Source of the DNA: Saprospiraceae bacterium
GTDB lineage: Bacteria; Bacteroidota; Bacteroidia; Chitinophagales; Saprospiraceae
Length of the DNA stretch: 64,000 nt
NCBI GenBank assembly: GCA_016711125.1
Contig: JADJTQ010000001.1
Span: forward strand, 744,001-808,000
Reading direction: 5' to 3'
Shown: positions 19,580 to 32,400 of the stretch, in pieces
How the letters are laid out: the number at the start of each line of letters is the position of its first letter
Position numbering within the stretch: position 1 is the first letter of the stretch
Program-made: the position numbers and the translations under genes
Notes under the pieces: model-generated
Seen by the model: the letters and a program-made list of their open reading frames with translations, nothing else
Databases searched by the model: none
What the model was told of the DNA's origin: nothing

Positions 19580-21322
19580 ATGCAAACACCTCACAATTTG
19601 ATTAGCATCAGGCCACTATATTATCAGGATGCCAAATGGATTGCTCTTTACTTTACCTATGATGCAGGCATTGTTAAAAAGATCAAGGGAATACAAGGTA
19701 GGAGATATTCTCAAACACATCGATGCTGGTATTTACCCTGTGAGGAAACACCCTGGTTGCAATTTCGAACATTAGGAATTCCTTATGTCATTGAAAAATC
19801 GACTGGCCCATCCGGAACCGCCGACTGCACCAGGTCGCAAGGTGACCATACCGGCAAAGTGTCTACAGAGGGAGGCACGCAATCAGTAATATCCGAAGAT
19901 GGTGAAGGACGGATTGCTGACAACAAGGTAAAGCCAGAAGAAGATCTGATGATTATTTGGAATAATCAGTACTTTCAGATAAGGCCTCCGTTGAGTGGAG
20001 ATGATGTGACTCTGATCAAGTCATTGGCTGGAAGCTGGTGGCATGCAAAGTATCATAAATGGATGGTGCGATCATCGCCAAAAAATCTGGAAGCACTCCA
20101 AAGGCATTTTGCTTGTTGGGATAAGGAAGCCTATGAAAAGATCTATGAATTGGTCAGTGCAAGGATGGATCCAGTCATTGTTCAATTGTACACTACACCG
20201 CAATATTGCAAGTCTTTTATTGTCAAAATACAGGGATATAAAGCTGATTTTCAATTTTTGAAAAGTTTGCCGGACCGGCAATATGATCAGGATTTTAAAC
20301 GATGGATTCTACCTTTAAATAGTAATATAGTCAACCGCTTGAAACAGCACTACGAAGGTCAGGGAGCGAAAGTCATCGATCGTTTGCCAAAGGAGGGCCA
20401 ATCTTATTTGCCAACCCCGGTTAGTTTTGGCGATCGGCAACAGCGTCTTCTGACAAAGTATGGGGCGGGACACTATGAAATCATCAAAGAGTATACAGAT
20501 GCCTTACTTCGAATGCGGTACAGTTGGAATACAGTATCGAATTACACCGGAGCTCTCTTCAAGTATTTGCAGTATTTGGGGCAAGTCAGATTGGAGGACA
20601 CCACTGCCAATGATGCCAACGTGTACCTTAGTTCTATCGCCAAGAAACGGGTATCGGAAAGTTTGATACATCAGGCCGTGAATGCCATCAAATTCTACTT
20701 TGACAAGGTGAAATTTGTTTCTGATTTTCAATTGGAAAAGATCCAGCGACCCAAGAAGGGGAGTTATCTACCTACGATCTTAAGTATCCGTGAAATTGAT
20801 AACATACTTAGGTCAGTAGATAACCTGAAGCATCTCGCGATCATTTATACGTTGTATGGTGGAGGTCTTCGACTAAATGAGCTACTGTCGTTAAAGGTTA
20901 CCGACATTCATTGGGACCGCAATCAGATTTTTATAAGGTCTGGCAAAGGCAAGGAAGACCGGGTAGTGATGTTGAGTCACGTTTTAAAAACGCTTCTCGT
21001 CAAGTATTTTGATGCTTATCAACCGACCTATTGGCTATTTGAAGGCATTAATAAAAAATTTCAGTATTCGGAAAAGAGTGTGCAGAACGTCATAAAGAGA
21101 GCCGCCAAGAAGACGGGTATCACCAGACGGGTTACCACCCATACATTGCGTCACTGTTTTGCCACCCATCTTTTGGACAATGGTACGGATGTGCGATTCA
21201 TCCAGGAATTGCTGGGTCACAAGGATATTAAGACGACTTTGATATACACTCATGTGACAACAAGTAGGGTCACGGCTATCAAAAGTCCGCTAGATGCATT
21301 AAATTTATGTCCAGAACGATGA
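19580..21322 (+). CDS. Tyrosine recombinase with three N-terminal repeats (candidate integrase of the cassette array)
   Basis: 580 residues. The catalytic domain has the full set: Arg431 (GGGLRLNE), Lys456/458 (SGKGKED), His521 and Arg524 (HTLRH), His547 (LLGHKD) and Tyr556 (TLIYTHV). The tail IKSPLDAL resembles the end of IntI and many XerC/D-like proteins. A SAM-like core-binding domain lies at about 296-380. The first 270 residues hold three related modules (about 8-71, 124-180, 199-262), each with a (R/K)-x-Y/H-x(5-6)-W-(Y/M/I)-(L/V)-(P/R) core: RRYSQTHRCWYLP, WHAKYHKWMVR and RQYDQDFKRWILP. The pattern recalls HARP-type DNA-binding modules. The IntI-specific insertion before the HxxR motif is not present. 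It reads toward the array, as in reverse-orientation integrons. Confidence 0.85.
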   Translation: MQTPHNLISIRPLYYQDAKWIALYFTYDAGIVKKIKGIQGRRYSQTHRCWYLPCEETPWLQFRTLGIPYVIEKSTGPSGTADCTRSQGDHTGKVSTEGGTQSVISEDGEGRIADNKVKPEEDLMIIWNNQYFQIRPPLSGDDVTLIKSLAGSWWHAKYHKWMVRSSPKNLEALQRHFACWDKEAYEKIYELVSARMDPVIVQLYTTPQYCKSFIVKIQGYKADFQFLKSLPDRQYDQDFKRWILPLNSNIVNRLKQHYEGQGAKVIDRLPKEGQSYLPTPVSFGDRQQRLLTKYGAGHYEIIKEYTDALLRMRYSWNTVSNYTGALFKYLQYLGQVRLEDTTANDANVYLSSIAKKRVSESLIHQAVNAIKFYFDKVKFVSDFQLEKIQRPKKGSYLPTILSIREIDNILRSVDNLKHLAIIYTLYGGGLRLNELLSLKVTDIHWDRNQIFIRSGKGKEDRVVMLSHVLKTLLVKYFDAYQPTYWLFEGINKKFQYSEKSVQNVIKRAAKKTGITRRVTTHTLRHCFATHLLDNGTDVRFIQELLGHKDIKTTLIYTHVTTSRVTAIKSPLDALNLCPER

Positions 21323-21359
21323 AAAAGCGAAGCGGTGATACAAGATTATGCCGTATATA

Positions 21360-21375
21360 AGTAAGTTGTGTGCCA
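21360..21375 (+). other. Candidate attI-like primary recombination site
   Basis: TAAG^TTGTGTGCC: the cut would fall after G21365, 43 bp after the recombinase stop. GTTGTGTG here is the reverse complement of the R'' box of the first attC (CACACAAC, 33,416-33,423), the same relation that links both ends of every verified cassette downstream. No palindrome flanks it, which suits attI rather than attC. This is inferred from sequence only. Confidence 0.45.
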
Positions 21376-21524
21376 TGCTGAAAAGCCGACCGCACATTCA
21401 AGCACATTTGGTTTTTGCCGACACACAGAGCCTTAACAAAAAACCAAAAGAGCTTGAATTTTACCAACGCTCGACAAAGACGAACAGAAACAGAAAACAA
21501 AACGAATAGGATTAAAACCAGTAA

Positions 21525-24415
21525 ATGAAGAACGACAAGATCAAGTTATCCCAATTAGAAAGCTTTCTGATGAAAGCGGCCGACATTTTAAGAGGCAAAA
21601 TGGATGCCTCAGAATATAAAGAATTTATTTTTGGGATGCTGTTTCTGAAAAGAATGTCAGACGTATTCGACCAAAAAAGGGGATACTTCAAAAAGAACGA
21701 CTACAAACATTTGGACGCTGAAATACTCAGCGAAATTCTGGAAGATAAACTGACCTATGGCGAAACTTTCTTTGTGCCACCAAGAGCCAGATGGAATGAA
21801 AAATTCATTGATGAAAATGGGGTTCAGCAACCTGAAATAAAACACCTGCAAAACAATATTGGCCAAATGCTTAATAAAGCATTGGACGCTATTGAAGAAG
21901 CCAACCCCGATACCCTTTCAGGTATTTTCAAAGGACGCATCAACTTCAACAAGGAAGTGGACGGCAAGCAGATTGTGAAAAATGCCGACCTCAAAAAGAT
22001 GATTGACCACTTCAACGAGTTCCCGAAGTTGGTTAATGAGAACTTTGAGTTCCCAGACCTTTTGGGTGCGGCTTATGAATACCTGCTCAAACACTTTGCA
22101 GACGAAAGCGGCAAAAAAGGCGGACAATTCTATACACCCAATCAAGTGGTGCGTTTGCTGGTGCAGTTGATGAAACCCGAAGCAGGTATGTCAATTTATG
22201 ACCCAACTGCTGGTTCGGGGGGTATGCTCATCCAATCGCATCAATACATTGAAGAACAGGGACAAAATGCCAATGATTTGGAACTGTTCGGGCAGGAGAA
22301 CGACCCAACGGTGGTGGCCATCTGTAAGATGAACATCATTTTGCACAACATCAACAAATACACCATTGAGTATGGCGATACGCTGGAAGAGCCGCTGAAT
22401 GAAAAAGACGGTCAGTTGATTCAGTTTGACCGGGTGATTGCCAATCCGCCTTTTTCGCAGAACTACAACGGGCGACAATGCAATATACTGCCCGCTTTAG
22501 CTATGGCTTTGCTCCCGAAACGGGCAAGAAGGGCGATTTGATGTTTGTGCAGCATATGCTGGCAAGCTGCAAACGAACGGGCAAAGTGGTGGTGGTAATG
22601 CCGCATGGGGTGCTTTTCCGTGGGGGTAAGGAAAGAAATCCGTGAGAATATGCTCAAGGCTGATGTGCTGGAAGGCATCATCAGTTTGCCGCCTCAGTTG
22701 TTTTAGCATGGGCTTCCGGCTTGTGTGATGGTGTTCAACAAGAGCAAACCCGACAGCCTGAAAAACAAAGTCTTTATTGTAAATGCCGATAAGGACTATG
22801 CGGAAGGTAAAAAGCAAAACACGCTTCGCCCCGAAGATGTGGAGAAGATTGATTTTGTGTTCACCAACAAGATTGAAGAAGCCAATTATTCCAAATTGGT
22901 GGACTTAGCAACGATTGAGCAAAACGATTTCACCCTCAACATCCGCAGGTATGTAGACAATACGCCCCTGCCCGAACCCGAAGATGTGAAGGCTCATTTG
23001 ATTGGCGGTGTGCCCCTGGCTGAAATTGAACAGGTGCAAAACACCTTAGCCCCAAAGTTCGATTTTGACGGCTATCAGTTATTCAAGGATAAAAACGAGC
23101 ACTACAAAGATTTTGCGATTGCCGAAAAAGCCTCGATCAAACAAACAGTGGAAGATGACCAAAACGTGATTGATACCCTCACCGAATTGGGTATTCACTT
23201 AGCCGATTGGTGGCAATTGGCAAAAGAAGATTTTTCAACGCTGGCACCTAATGTAAACACGCCTGAACCTGCACGAGATGATATAGCATCCGATAGTATC
23301 GCTACTTATGTGCGTTTGACGGGCGATAAATTCCCGAGAGTGCGTAAAGAACTGCTCGATTCCATCAAAGAAAAGTTTGTGCCTGTTGGCGTATTGGATA
23401 AATTTCAAGTGGCGGGTGTGTTTGTAAACTGGTGGGACAACATCAAGTACGACCTCAAAACCATTATGCAAAACGGCTGGGATGCAGGACTGATACCGGA
23501 CGAATACCGATTGAAGAATTTTTCAAAACCGAGAAGGCCGAAATTGAGCAGATAGAAATAGAACAAGCTGACTTTGAAAGCCAACTGGAAGAAGCCGTTG
23601 AAGAAGCCCTGAATTTGGTGGAGTTTGAAGCAGACGAAGAAGAAGGCGAAGTGAAGCAAACCCCTGCCCTTTCCAAAAGCGAACTGGGCAAAATGATTGA
23701 TTTCTACACCGAAGAAAAACAACAGCCCGAAAAAGCTAAACCTTACCAAGAGCAGGAAACCAAAATAAAAGACTTAGAAAAATCCATTAAGGACTGCAAA
23801 GCCAAACTCAAAGAAAAGCAAGCCGAACTGGAGCTAAAAATAGAACTGAAACGCTACGGCAGTGATGATGTGAAAGCCGAAAGCAATGCCCTGCTCACGG
23901 CCACCAAAAAGGAAATAGCCAAACTGGATACCGACATTGAACACTTAACAAAAGCTTTCAAAACCGATCTGAAAGACACAGCCGATTACGACAAAATCAA
24001 AAAATCGGTAACGGCTTTGGAGAAAGAACTGAAAAAGGCAAACAATGATGACGCCAAACTCAATTTAGTGCTGGAAGCCCAAAAGCAGTTTAAGGAAATT
24101 ACCAAAGCCTACAATGCAAGGGTAAAAGACAGCGGCATACTGCAAAGTAAGTTAGACAGCATTGATGCCCTTTTGGAAGCCATTGGCGGAATGATAACCA
24201 CCGAAGAAAGCCAAAAGCTGATTCTGAAAAAGCATTTCGACATCATCAACGACCAACTGCAACGCTACCTCAATGCCGAAAAGCGGGCACTAATAGCTGC
24301 TTACGAAAACCTCTTTGACAAATACTTCACCTCTGCCCAAGCCATAGAGCAAAAGCGGGAAGGCACAATGAATGAGCTGAATGATTTTCTCACCCAACTA
24401 AACTATTTGAGATGA
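21525..24415 (+). pseudogene. hsdM: Type I restriction-modification DNA methyltransferase subunit HsdM, frameshifted
   Basis: Starts IKLSQLESFLMKAADILRG. SAM-binding DPTAGSGGML (near 22,200) and catalytic NPPFSQNY (near 22,443) are present. The reading frame then breaks four times: a C is lost after NYN (about 22,470), a G run changes near 22,622, an in-frame TAG follows PPQLF (about 22,704), and a base is lost after PDEY (about 23,507). The C-terminal ~300 residues are a long charged coiled coil. The intact protein would methylate adenine in the HsdS-defined sequence. Because hsdS and hsdR are open, errors in the assembly are plausible. Confidence 0.85.
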
Positions 24416-24428
24416 TGAAGAAAATCAA

Positions 24429-25676
24429 ATGCATATACCGGATGGGTGGAAGTTGAATGACTTAGGAAATCTAATTAAGGAACAAAAAAAATCTTCACTG
24501 AAAGTTTCTGATGCCGCCAATTTTGGAGAGTTTCGTTTTTTCACGAGTGGAGAAACAATTTTAAAACATACAAGCAAACAGCTTGATGGGAAAAATATCT
24601 TTTTAGCAACAGGCGGAGTTGCAAATATCAAATACTATGAAGGTGATGCTGCATACTCTACAGATACCTATGCCGTAACGACAAAGGATGAAATTGATAC
24701 CGAGTATTTATACTTTGATTTACTCAATATTCTGTATTACATCAATGCAAACTATTTTCAAGGTAGCGGACTTAAACACCTTCAAAAAAAGGATTTGAAA
24801 AAACATCAAATTCTTTTTCCTGAAAACCCTACCGAACAAACCACCATAGCCCGCATCCTTTCCAAAGTAGATGAAGCCATAGCCCAAACCGAGCAACTGA
24901 TAGCTAAATACACCCGCATCAAAACGGGCTTAATGCAGGATTTGCTCACCAAAGGCATAGACGAACACGGCAACATTCGCAGCGAACAAACTCACGCCTT
25001 TAAAGACAGTCCGCTGGGCAGGATTCCGAAGGAGTGGGAAGTTGTAAGACTTATTGATATAGGTTCAAAAGATTCTCCATTTTTAAAAACTGGTCCTTTT
25101 GGTTCTTCATTAAAATCTGAACATTGGAAAGAAACGGGAGTGCCTGTAATAACAATAGGCTCATTAGGTGAAAGTAATTTTATAAAGGAAAACTTACTTT
25201 ATGTATCCTCAGATAAAGCAAATGAATTAAATACTTACAAACTAAATGTTGGTGACATCCTTTTTTCAAGGGTTGCAGATATAGGGCGTTCATTAGTAAT
25301 TCAAAGTGAAAATGATGGTTGGATAATGTCATCAAACTTTATGCGGTTAAGACTTAATAAGGAAATTTTTAACCCTTTTATTCTGAATCTAATTATTAAG
25401 CACAGTGAAGCATTTTTAAAACAAGTCGCTCAGAATGTGCCTGAAGGCGGCAGAAGTGTAACTAATTCAAAAATTTTAAATTCCTTTATTTTCCCAAAAA
25501 TTCCAATGTCAGAACAAGTGAAGGTAATGGTTTTATATTCTAAAATAGACAGCCAAATTAATTCAATTACAAATCAACTCTCCAAACTCCAATCCCTCAA
25601 AACGGGCTTGATGCAGGATTTATTAAGCGGCAAGGTGCGAGTAAACCACCTCATTAAAGAAACGGCAAGCGTATGA
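24429..25676 (+). CDS. hsdS: Type I restriction-modification specificity subunit HsdS
   Basis: 415 residues. Two target-recognition domains (about 1-140 and 200-355) each end in a conserved helical spacer: EQTTIARILSKVDEAIAQTEQLI with LKTGLMQDLLTKGI, and later SKIDSQINSITNQLSKLQSLKTGLMQDLLSGKVRV. Each half recognises one part of a bipartite DNA target. It starts 13 bp after hsdM and overlaps the helicase gene by 4 bp (ATGA). Confidence 0.92.
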   Translation: MHIPDGWKLNDLGNLIKEQKKSSLKVSDAANFGEFRFFTSGETILKHTSKQLDGKNIFLATGGVANIKYYEGDAAYSTDTYAVTTKDEIDTEYLYFDLLNILYYINANYFQGSGLKHLQKKDLKKHQILFPENPTEQTTIARILSKVDEAIAQTEQLIAKYTRIKTGLMQDLLTKGIDEHGNIRSEQTHAFKDSPLGRIPKEWEVVRLIDIGSKDSPFLKTGPFGSSLKSEHWKETGVPVITIGSLGESNFIKENLLYVSSDKANELNTYKLNVGDILFSRVADIGRSLVIQSENDGWIMSSNFMRLRLNKEIFNPFILNLIIKHSEAFLKQVAQNVPEGGRSVTNSKILNSFIFPKIPMSEQVKVMVLYSKIDSQINSITNQLSKLQSLKTGLMQDLLSGKVRVNHLIKETASV

Positions 25677-28600
25677 AGCACAATCCACGATACATATTAA
25701 AGCATCTTTCTGTTCGTGTCCCTTGGCACGATAACGGCTGGAACGGCAGTGTGTGCAACAACCCCAAAGCCAACGGGGCTTGCCTGATTCTAAAAAACTG
25801 CGCCCTCAATCGAAATGATGAACAAGAACAATCTCTGGCAGGTAAACTTTTAAGTGAATTATCCGAAGAGCAATATCCGGTGTGTATTGGCGAAAGAGCC
25901 ACTTTTATGGCTCCTTTCAGCATCCACAAAACACTGAACCATCCCTATGCACTTAGCTCACCCAATACACACGGGCATCTGAAACCCACACGGGTGCAGT
26001 TCCCGGCATTTGGAGCAGCTGCAGTGCCTTACCATTGGATGTTAAAGGAAAACGCCAAAGAAAAAACAGCTCTATATGATTTAAACTATGATGAAGCCAA
26101 AGAACCGCAATTAGACTGGGCTACCAACGGTGGCGACCATTGGGTGCAGGAAATCGGCAATCAAAAAGCCCTGCTCAATTGCTTCTTTGAGCATTTGCAA
26201 GAAGATACTTCTTTGGTTTTCTTCTATGCCAAGCAAGTACCCTTTGTGGAAGAATCTGGCCGTGTGCTGGCAGGTGTAGGTAAAATCAATAAAATCATTG
26301 CTTCAGAAGCCTATGAAGGCAGCAACAACCGTTTTGGTGCAGCCTATTGGGAGCATATGATTTTACACTCCATTCGTAAAGATGGTAAAAATGGTTTTCT
26401 GCTGCCCTATCACGCAGCTATCGAGTATCAGGCAGAAGACCCAACTTTTGATGTGGCTGAATTGGCTGTAGTAGTGCCCAACGACAAACGCTTTGAGTTT
26501 TCGTATGGCACAGAGCACGTGAGTAACGACAGTGCTATCAGGGTTTTATTGGATTGCATCAAATCATTGGAAAAAGCCGAAGCTTTGGGCATTGGCGAAA
26601 ACCATCAGGCAAGCATCCAATGGATACACAATGAAATTGCACAGCTCGAAAAACTCAGGGGCGCCTATCCGGGTATGGGTGCAGCCCTCTGCGCCTTCGG
26701 AATAGAAAAAGGACATTTTGTAGCAGCCGAAATCATCAATCAATTGAAAGATGACAAGGATAACCCTTGGTTGCTTTTCGAAAAGGCATTGGATAATCCC
26801 AACGGTATTTTGTCTGATGCCGTAGCAGGTTTAATTCCTTTCAATTCAAAAAAATTATATCAACGCTTAAAAGAAAAGGCGACACCCACCCGCAACAAGT
26901 TTCTTCATTTGCTAAGCCGTTTTGATTTAAGTATTGAGCAAGCCAAATTTTTGTTTGTAGAAGAAGAACGGGAAGCCTTGGGCATCATTCGCAAAGACGA
27001 AGAATACCTGAGTAATCCCTATTTGATTTATGAAGACCTGCGCTTTACGCTTACACCCGTAGCACTCAGCACCATTGATTTGGGTCTGTATCTGAAACAT
27101 CCACCCGAGAATATTCTGCCCGACCAATTGGTGTATGACGACCCTTTCGAAATACACCGCATTCGGGCCATTACCATACAGCAATTGGAGTATGCAGCTT
27201 TGCAAGGTCACACCTTATTGCCACGTAAAGAAATCATCAAAAAAATCAGGGAACTTTCGCTTTCGCCTGCCTGTGCCATCAACAGCGATTACTACGAACT
27301 GGCAGAAGAGTGCTTTGCAGGAAGCATTGTGTTGGAAGAAATGAAAGATGGCGAACGTGCCTATCAGTTGCAGCGATTTGCTGAAACCAGAAAAATCATC
27401 AGCCAAAAAATAAGCGACCGGGTAAATGGCAAACGTCTGCCACTTACAGCCGATTGGCCTCAGCTATTGGATGAAGCATTAAATCCTTTCACCAAAGGCG
27501 AACCCGACACACAGGAACTCAACGCCAGGAAAGAAAAAGCAGCGGCCTTAAAGGAGATAGCCGAAGCTCGTTTTTCGGTATTGATTGGTCCGGCTGGCAC
27601 AGGCAAAACCACCTTGCTCACCATTTTAGCAGGGCAAAAAGAAGTAGAAAACAATGGCGTTTTGCTGCTTGCCCCCACGGGCAAGGCAAGGGTAAGAATG
27701 GAAGAGGTGGCCAAAAACCTGAACGTAACCGCCAAAACCTTGGCTCAGTTTCTATCAGGCTACGACCGATACAATGGAGAAATACAGCAATATGTGTTTT
27801 CAGAAAGGTTTTGCGAAGGGCAATACGAAACCGTAATTTTGGATGAAGCCTCAATGCTCACCGAAGAAATGTTGGCCACTACAATGGATTGCCTAAAAGG
27901 GGTAAAGCGTTTCATTTTGGTAGGCGACCACCGGCAGTTGCCGCCCATTGGAGCAGGTCGTCCTTTTGTAGATATTATCCACCATCTAAAGCCCGAAGGC
28001 ATTGAAACCGCTTTTCCAGAGTGGGTAAAGGTTATGCAGAATTGACCATCAAACGCAGGCAAGGCGGTTCCAAACGAGAAGATTTGCAATTGGCCGAATG
28101 GTTCAGTGGCGAAAGTTTAGAGCCAGGAGCAGACAGTATCATCAATCAAATTTTGACCAATCCAAATTCGCAATACCTGCGAATGGAAAGTTGGGAAAAT
28201 GAAGCAGAGTTTGACAAAATATTTGAAAAGGTACTGGTAGAAGAATTGGGATTGGCTTCCATTGAAGATGTCGAAGCTTTCAATAAATCACTTGGGTCTA
28301 ATGATGGCAGGTATTTTAATTTCAAAGAAGCCGCCAACAAAGCAGAGTCCTGGCAAATACTCTCGCCCATTCGTGAAAAAGTTTTTGGTGTAAGGGCCAT
28401 CAACCGAAAAATCCACAAGCTATTCAGGGAAGACAAAGTAAAATATGCAAGGATAGATATGGAAAAATTCCATCACCCATTGGCTTGGAAGAAATCGTGT
28501 ATGGTGACAAAATCATCAATCTCTTCAATGCAAGGCGAAACCCAAAAGATGTATGGCCAGATACGGACGCATTGAACTATGTAGCCAATGGAGAAATTGG

Positions 28601-29414
28601 AATGGTGATCGGCCAGTTTAAGACCGCTAAAATGACCTTTAAAGGCAAGCCCAGAAACACAGAAATAGAGTTTACTTCTCAAAAAGGATTTAAGTACTCT
28701 TTCAAGTCCTGGGAGTTTGCCGAAGAAAACAATAATCCTTTGGAATTGGCCTATGCCCTGACAGTCCACAAAGCCCAAGGCAGTGAATTTGGGAAAGTGT
28801 TTTTGGTTATTCCTAATCCTTGTTTTCTGCTTTCGAGAGAAATGCTTTACACATCATTGACCCGCCAAAAAGACAAAGTTATCCTCCTTTACCAAGGGAA
28901 CGCATTCGATATAAAAGGATTGGCTTCTCCGTTGAAATCAGATGCCCTAAAACGTATCACCAACCTGTTTGTAAAACCTGAATTGATAGAAGTAGAAGGT
29001 CAGTACCTGGAGAAAAATCTAATTCACCAAGCCAGTGATGGCAAAATGCTCCGTTCAAAAAGCGAACTGATGATTTACCAACGCCTCATTGATAACAAGC
29101 TGAATCCTTTGTACGAAAAGAAACTCACTATCAAAGAAGTAGAAAAGCTGCCCGACTTCACCATTGAAAACGAAGAATCAGGCGAAGTGTATTACTGGGA
29201 ACACTGCGGAATGTTGTTTGACGCTGAGTATAAACAACGTTGGGAAGAAAAATATCTGTGGTATAAGGATAACGGCATACTCGAAGAAGGCGGTGCAAAC
29301 GGCACCCTAATCGTAACCGAAGACAGGGTGTTTGAAATGGAAGATGGAAGTGTGCGTGGGGCAATCTCTGTAAAGGAGATAGATGAAATAATTGCAAAGT
29401 TTTTTAAGAGATGA
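25673..29414 (+). pseudogene. RecD-like ATP-dependent helicase associated with the type I system, frameshifted twice
   Basis: The first ORF (to 28,045) has an N-terminal domain of unknown type, then Walker A IGPAGTGKTTLL (near 27,580), Walker B LDEASML and GDHRQLPPIGAGRPF. Near 28,016 one C appears to be lost (expected PRVGKGYAELTIKRRQGG), and near 28,487 one G is lost (expected HHPLGLEEIVYGDK). The last ORF (to 29,414) carries the domain-2 motif ALTVHKAQGSEFGKVFLV and YTSLTRQKDK, then a C-terminal domain with PDFTIENEESGE, possibly nuclease-like. Helicases of this kind sit in some Bacteroidota type I loci, where their role is unsettled. Both breaks are homopolymer changes. Confidence 0.8.
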
Positions 29415-29417
29415 GAT

Positions 29418-32400
29418 ATGATTTTAAGCAACGACAATAAATACAGGGGTAACCTGGGCAGTACCCTCAAGCTGGACGAATACAGCCACGTTGAAAAACC
29501 CTTTTTGGAGCAACTGGCCGGTTTGGGTTGGGATGTGCTGGAACTGCAAATGCAGCAACAGCCTGAGCAGAGTTTCCGCACTTCATTTTCCGAAGTAGTG
29601 CTCAAACCCAAGCTTCGGGAAGCTTTGATGAAAATCAATCCGTTTCTTACTGCTCCACAAGTAGATGAACTGGAACGCAAAATCACCACTTTTCAAAAAA
29701 ACAGCCTGCTCGAAAACAACCAACAGGTGCTGCACTACCTGCTGGAAAACACCACCGTATCAAAAAACGAACTTACGGGCGAACTCAGCCCTACGGTGCG
29801 TTTCATTGATTTCGACAATTTGGAGAACAACAATTTTGTAGCCATTTCGCAGTTTAAAGTAAGCGTTACAGGAACCGACCACCACATCATTCCCGATATG
29901 GTGTTGTTTGTAAACGGCTTGCCTGTGGTGGTGGTGGAAGCCAAATCATCCAAAGTAAAAGAACCCATACCGGAAGCCATAGACCAACTGATGCGCTACT
30001 CTGAACAGCGTGGCGATACAGGCGAAGGCAACAAAGAACTATTTTATTACAATCAGATATTGGTAACCACTTGCCGCACCGAAGCGAAGTTTGGCACCAT
30101 CACCACCCGCATAGAAAAACACTTTTACCGCTGGACAGACCCCTACCCCAAAACGCTCAACGATTTGGCACATGGGCAGTCCTCACCTAACGACCAACAG
30201 CGATTGGTGGCGGGCATGCTCGACCGCAGGAATTTGTTGGACATCATTCGGGTGTTCACCGTATTTGCCACCAACGACAAAGGGCAGAAAATCAAAATTG
30301 TGGGCAGGTACCAACAGTTCCGTGCCGTGAAGATTGCCACACAACGCCTGATTGAAGGCAAGAACCCTTTGGAACGTGGCGGCATCATTTGGCACACGCA
30401 AGGTTCGGGCAAATCGCTTACTATGATGTTTATGGTGCGGGAAATGAAACTCCGCCCCGAACTGATGTCGTGGAAAATCATTTTCGTAACCGACAGAACG
30501 CAGTTAGAAGAACAGCTTTCCGATACCGGGCAAAGTATTGGTTTTAATATCAAATCAGCTAATTTCATCAACCCTAAAAGTCCTGCCAATGGGCAAAGTT
30601 TAAAAGAGTTGTTGCGCAACGACAATTCCGATTTGGTGATGGCAATGATTCACAAGTTTCAGGAAAACGGAGATTTGACAGGTTTGGAAATCTTCCCTGA
30701 ACTGAACACAAGCCACTATATTTTGGTGATGACAGATGAAGCCCACAGATCGCAGTATTCGCTGTTAGCTGCCAACCTTGACCGGGCAATGCCAAATGCC
30801 ACTTCGATTGGATTTACAGGAACACCTACCGCCAAAACCGAAAAGAAATACAAAGACTATATAGACAAGTACACCATGCGTCAGGCAATTGATGATGGCG
30901 TAACGCTGGAAATTGTGTATGAAGGTTTTACCCACAATGCTGAAGTAGAAGACAAAAAAGGGATGGACGACAAGTTTGCGGATGTATTCAGCGACTATCA
31001 ACTCACCGAACGCTTGCAGATATTGGGCTTTGGCTCACGAGATGCCTATTTGGACAGTATGAGCACCATAATGGACAAAGCCAAAAGTATGGTGAACCAT
31101 TATGTAGAGCACATTTTTTCGGGCGGATTCAAAGCTCAGATTGTAGCCAATTCACGCATTGCAGCCGTTCGCTACAAAGCCGCCATTGATGCAGCACTGA
31201 AAGCTAAAATTGCCGAGTTGGAAATTGACAATCCAATGCTGGTAAATCTTGACGTGTTGAGAACCTTAGAAACGGCAGTAGTCATTTCGGGCAGCCACAA
31301 TGACGAGCTGGAAATAAAAGCCTACACCAATGGTGACTACCATAAAAAGAGCATCAAACGCTTCAAACTGCCTTTTGGCAAAACAGACGAAGAAGACAAA
31401 AGCCTGAATGGCAATGTGGGTATTGTAATAGTAAATAATATGCTGCTCACTGGTTTTGACGCCCCTATTGAGCAGGTAATGTATCTGGACAGAGTAGTTG
31501 TAGCCCACAACCTTTTGCAAACCATAGCACGGGTAAACCGTGTGGGTCCCGAAGGAAAAGACAAAGGCTTTGTGGTCGATTATGTAGGTGTGGGCCATCA
31601 CCTTAAACGGGCATTGGATGTATATGCCGAAAAGGAATTGCAGGAAATTGTGGATTGCATTTCGGATGATGATGCCGAACTAAATGATTTGATAAAAGCC
31701 CATCAAGACATTTGGAATTTCCTTAAAGTTTACGGTTTGGAAGACCTTTCAGATTCGGACGCCTTCTTTGATGTGTTTTATGATGAAGACATCCGCTTTG
31801 AATACATCAAGTTGTACAATACGCTGACAAGCTGCTTCAACACCGTTCTGCCACGCAAAGAAGCCCTGGAGTTTTTCAACGACTGGAAAGCCTTTACAGA
31901 AATCAATGCTTTGGCGAACAAACATTTCCGTGATGGCAGGTTCAGTATGAAAGGTATTCCTCCTAAACTGAGAGCAATTGCAGACGAGTATTTAATCTCC
32001 AAAGGGATTGAGCAGCAAGTAGCCCCTATTTCCATCATTGCAGACGACTTTTTCAACAAGGTGGTCGCAACTAAGAAACGGGAAAAGACCAAGGCAGCCG
32101 AAGTAGAACACGCAATTCGCCACTTCATTGATCTGAACATTGATGAAGATCCGGAGTTGTTTGCATCCTTTGCCCAAGCATTAGAAGAAATCCTGAAAAA
32201 CTTTAAAGGCAATTGGAAACTGATTTATGAAGAATTGGAAAAGCTACGGGAGAAAATAAGGAATCGGGAAAAGGAAGAAACCTATGGTTTAGATCGCAAG
32301 AAGCAAATGCCATTCTTCCGAATTTTCAAAGCCGAGTTGTTTGATAATCGAGATTTAACTGAAGATGAGATTGCCCGAAACGTAAACCTGACACAACATA

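Noticed and set aside
19580..21322. Calling the recombinase a canonical IntI
   Set aside because: It lacks the IntI-specific insertion upstream of the HxxR motif and has a 270-residue N-terminal extension, so only a XerC/D-like or IntI-like label is supported.
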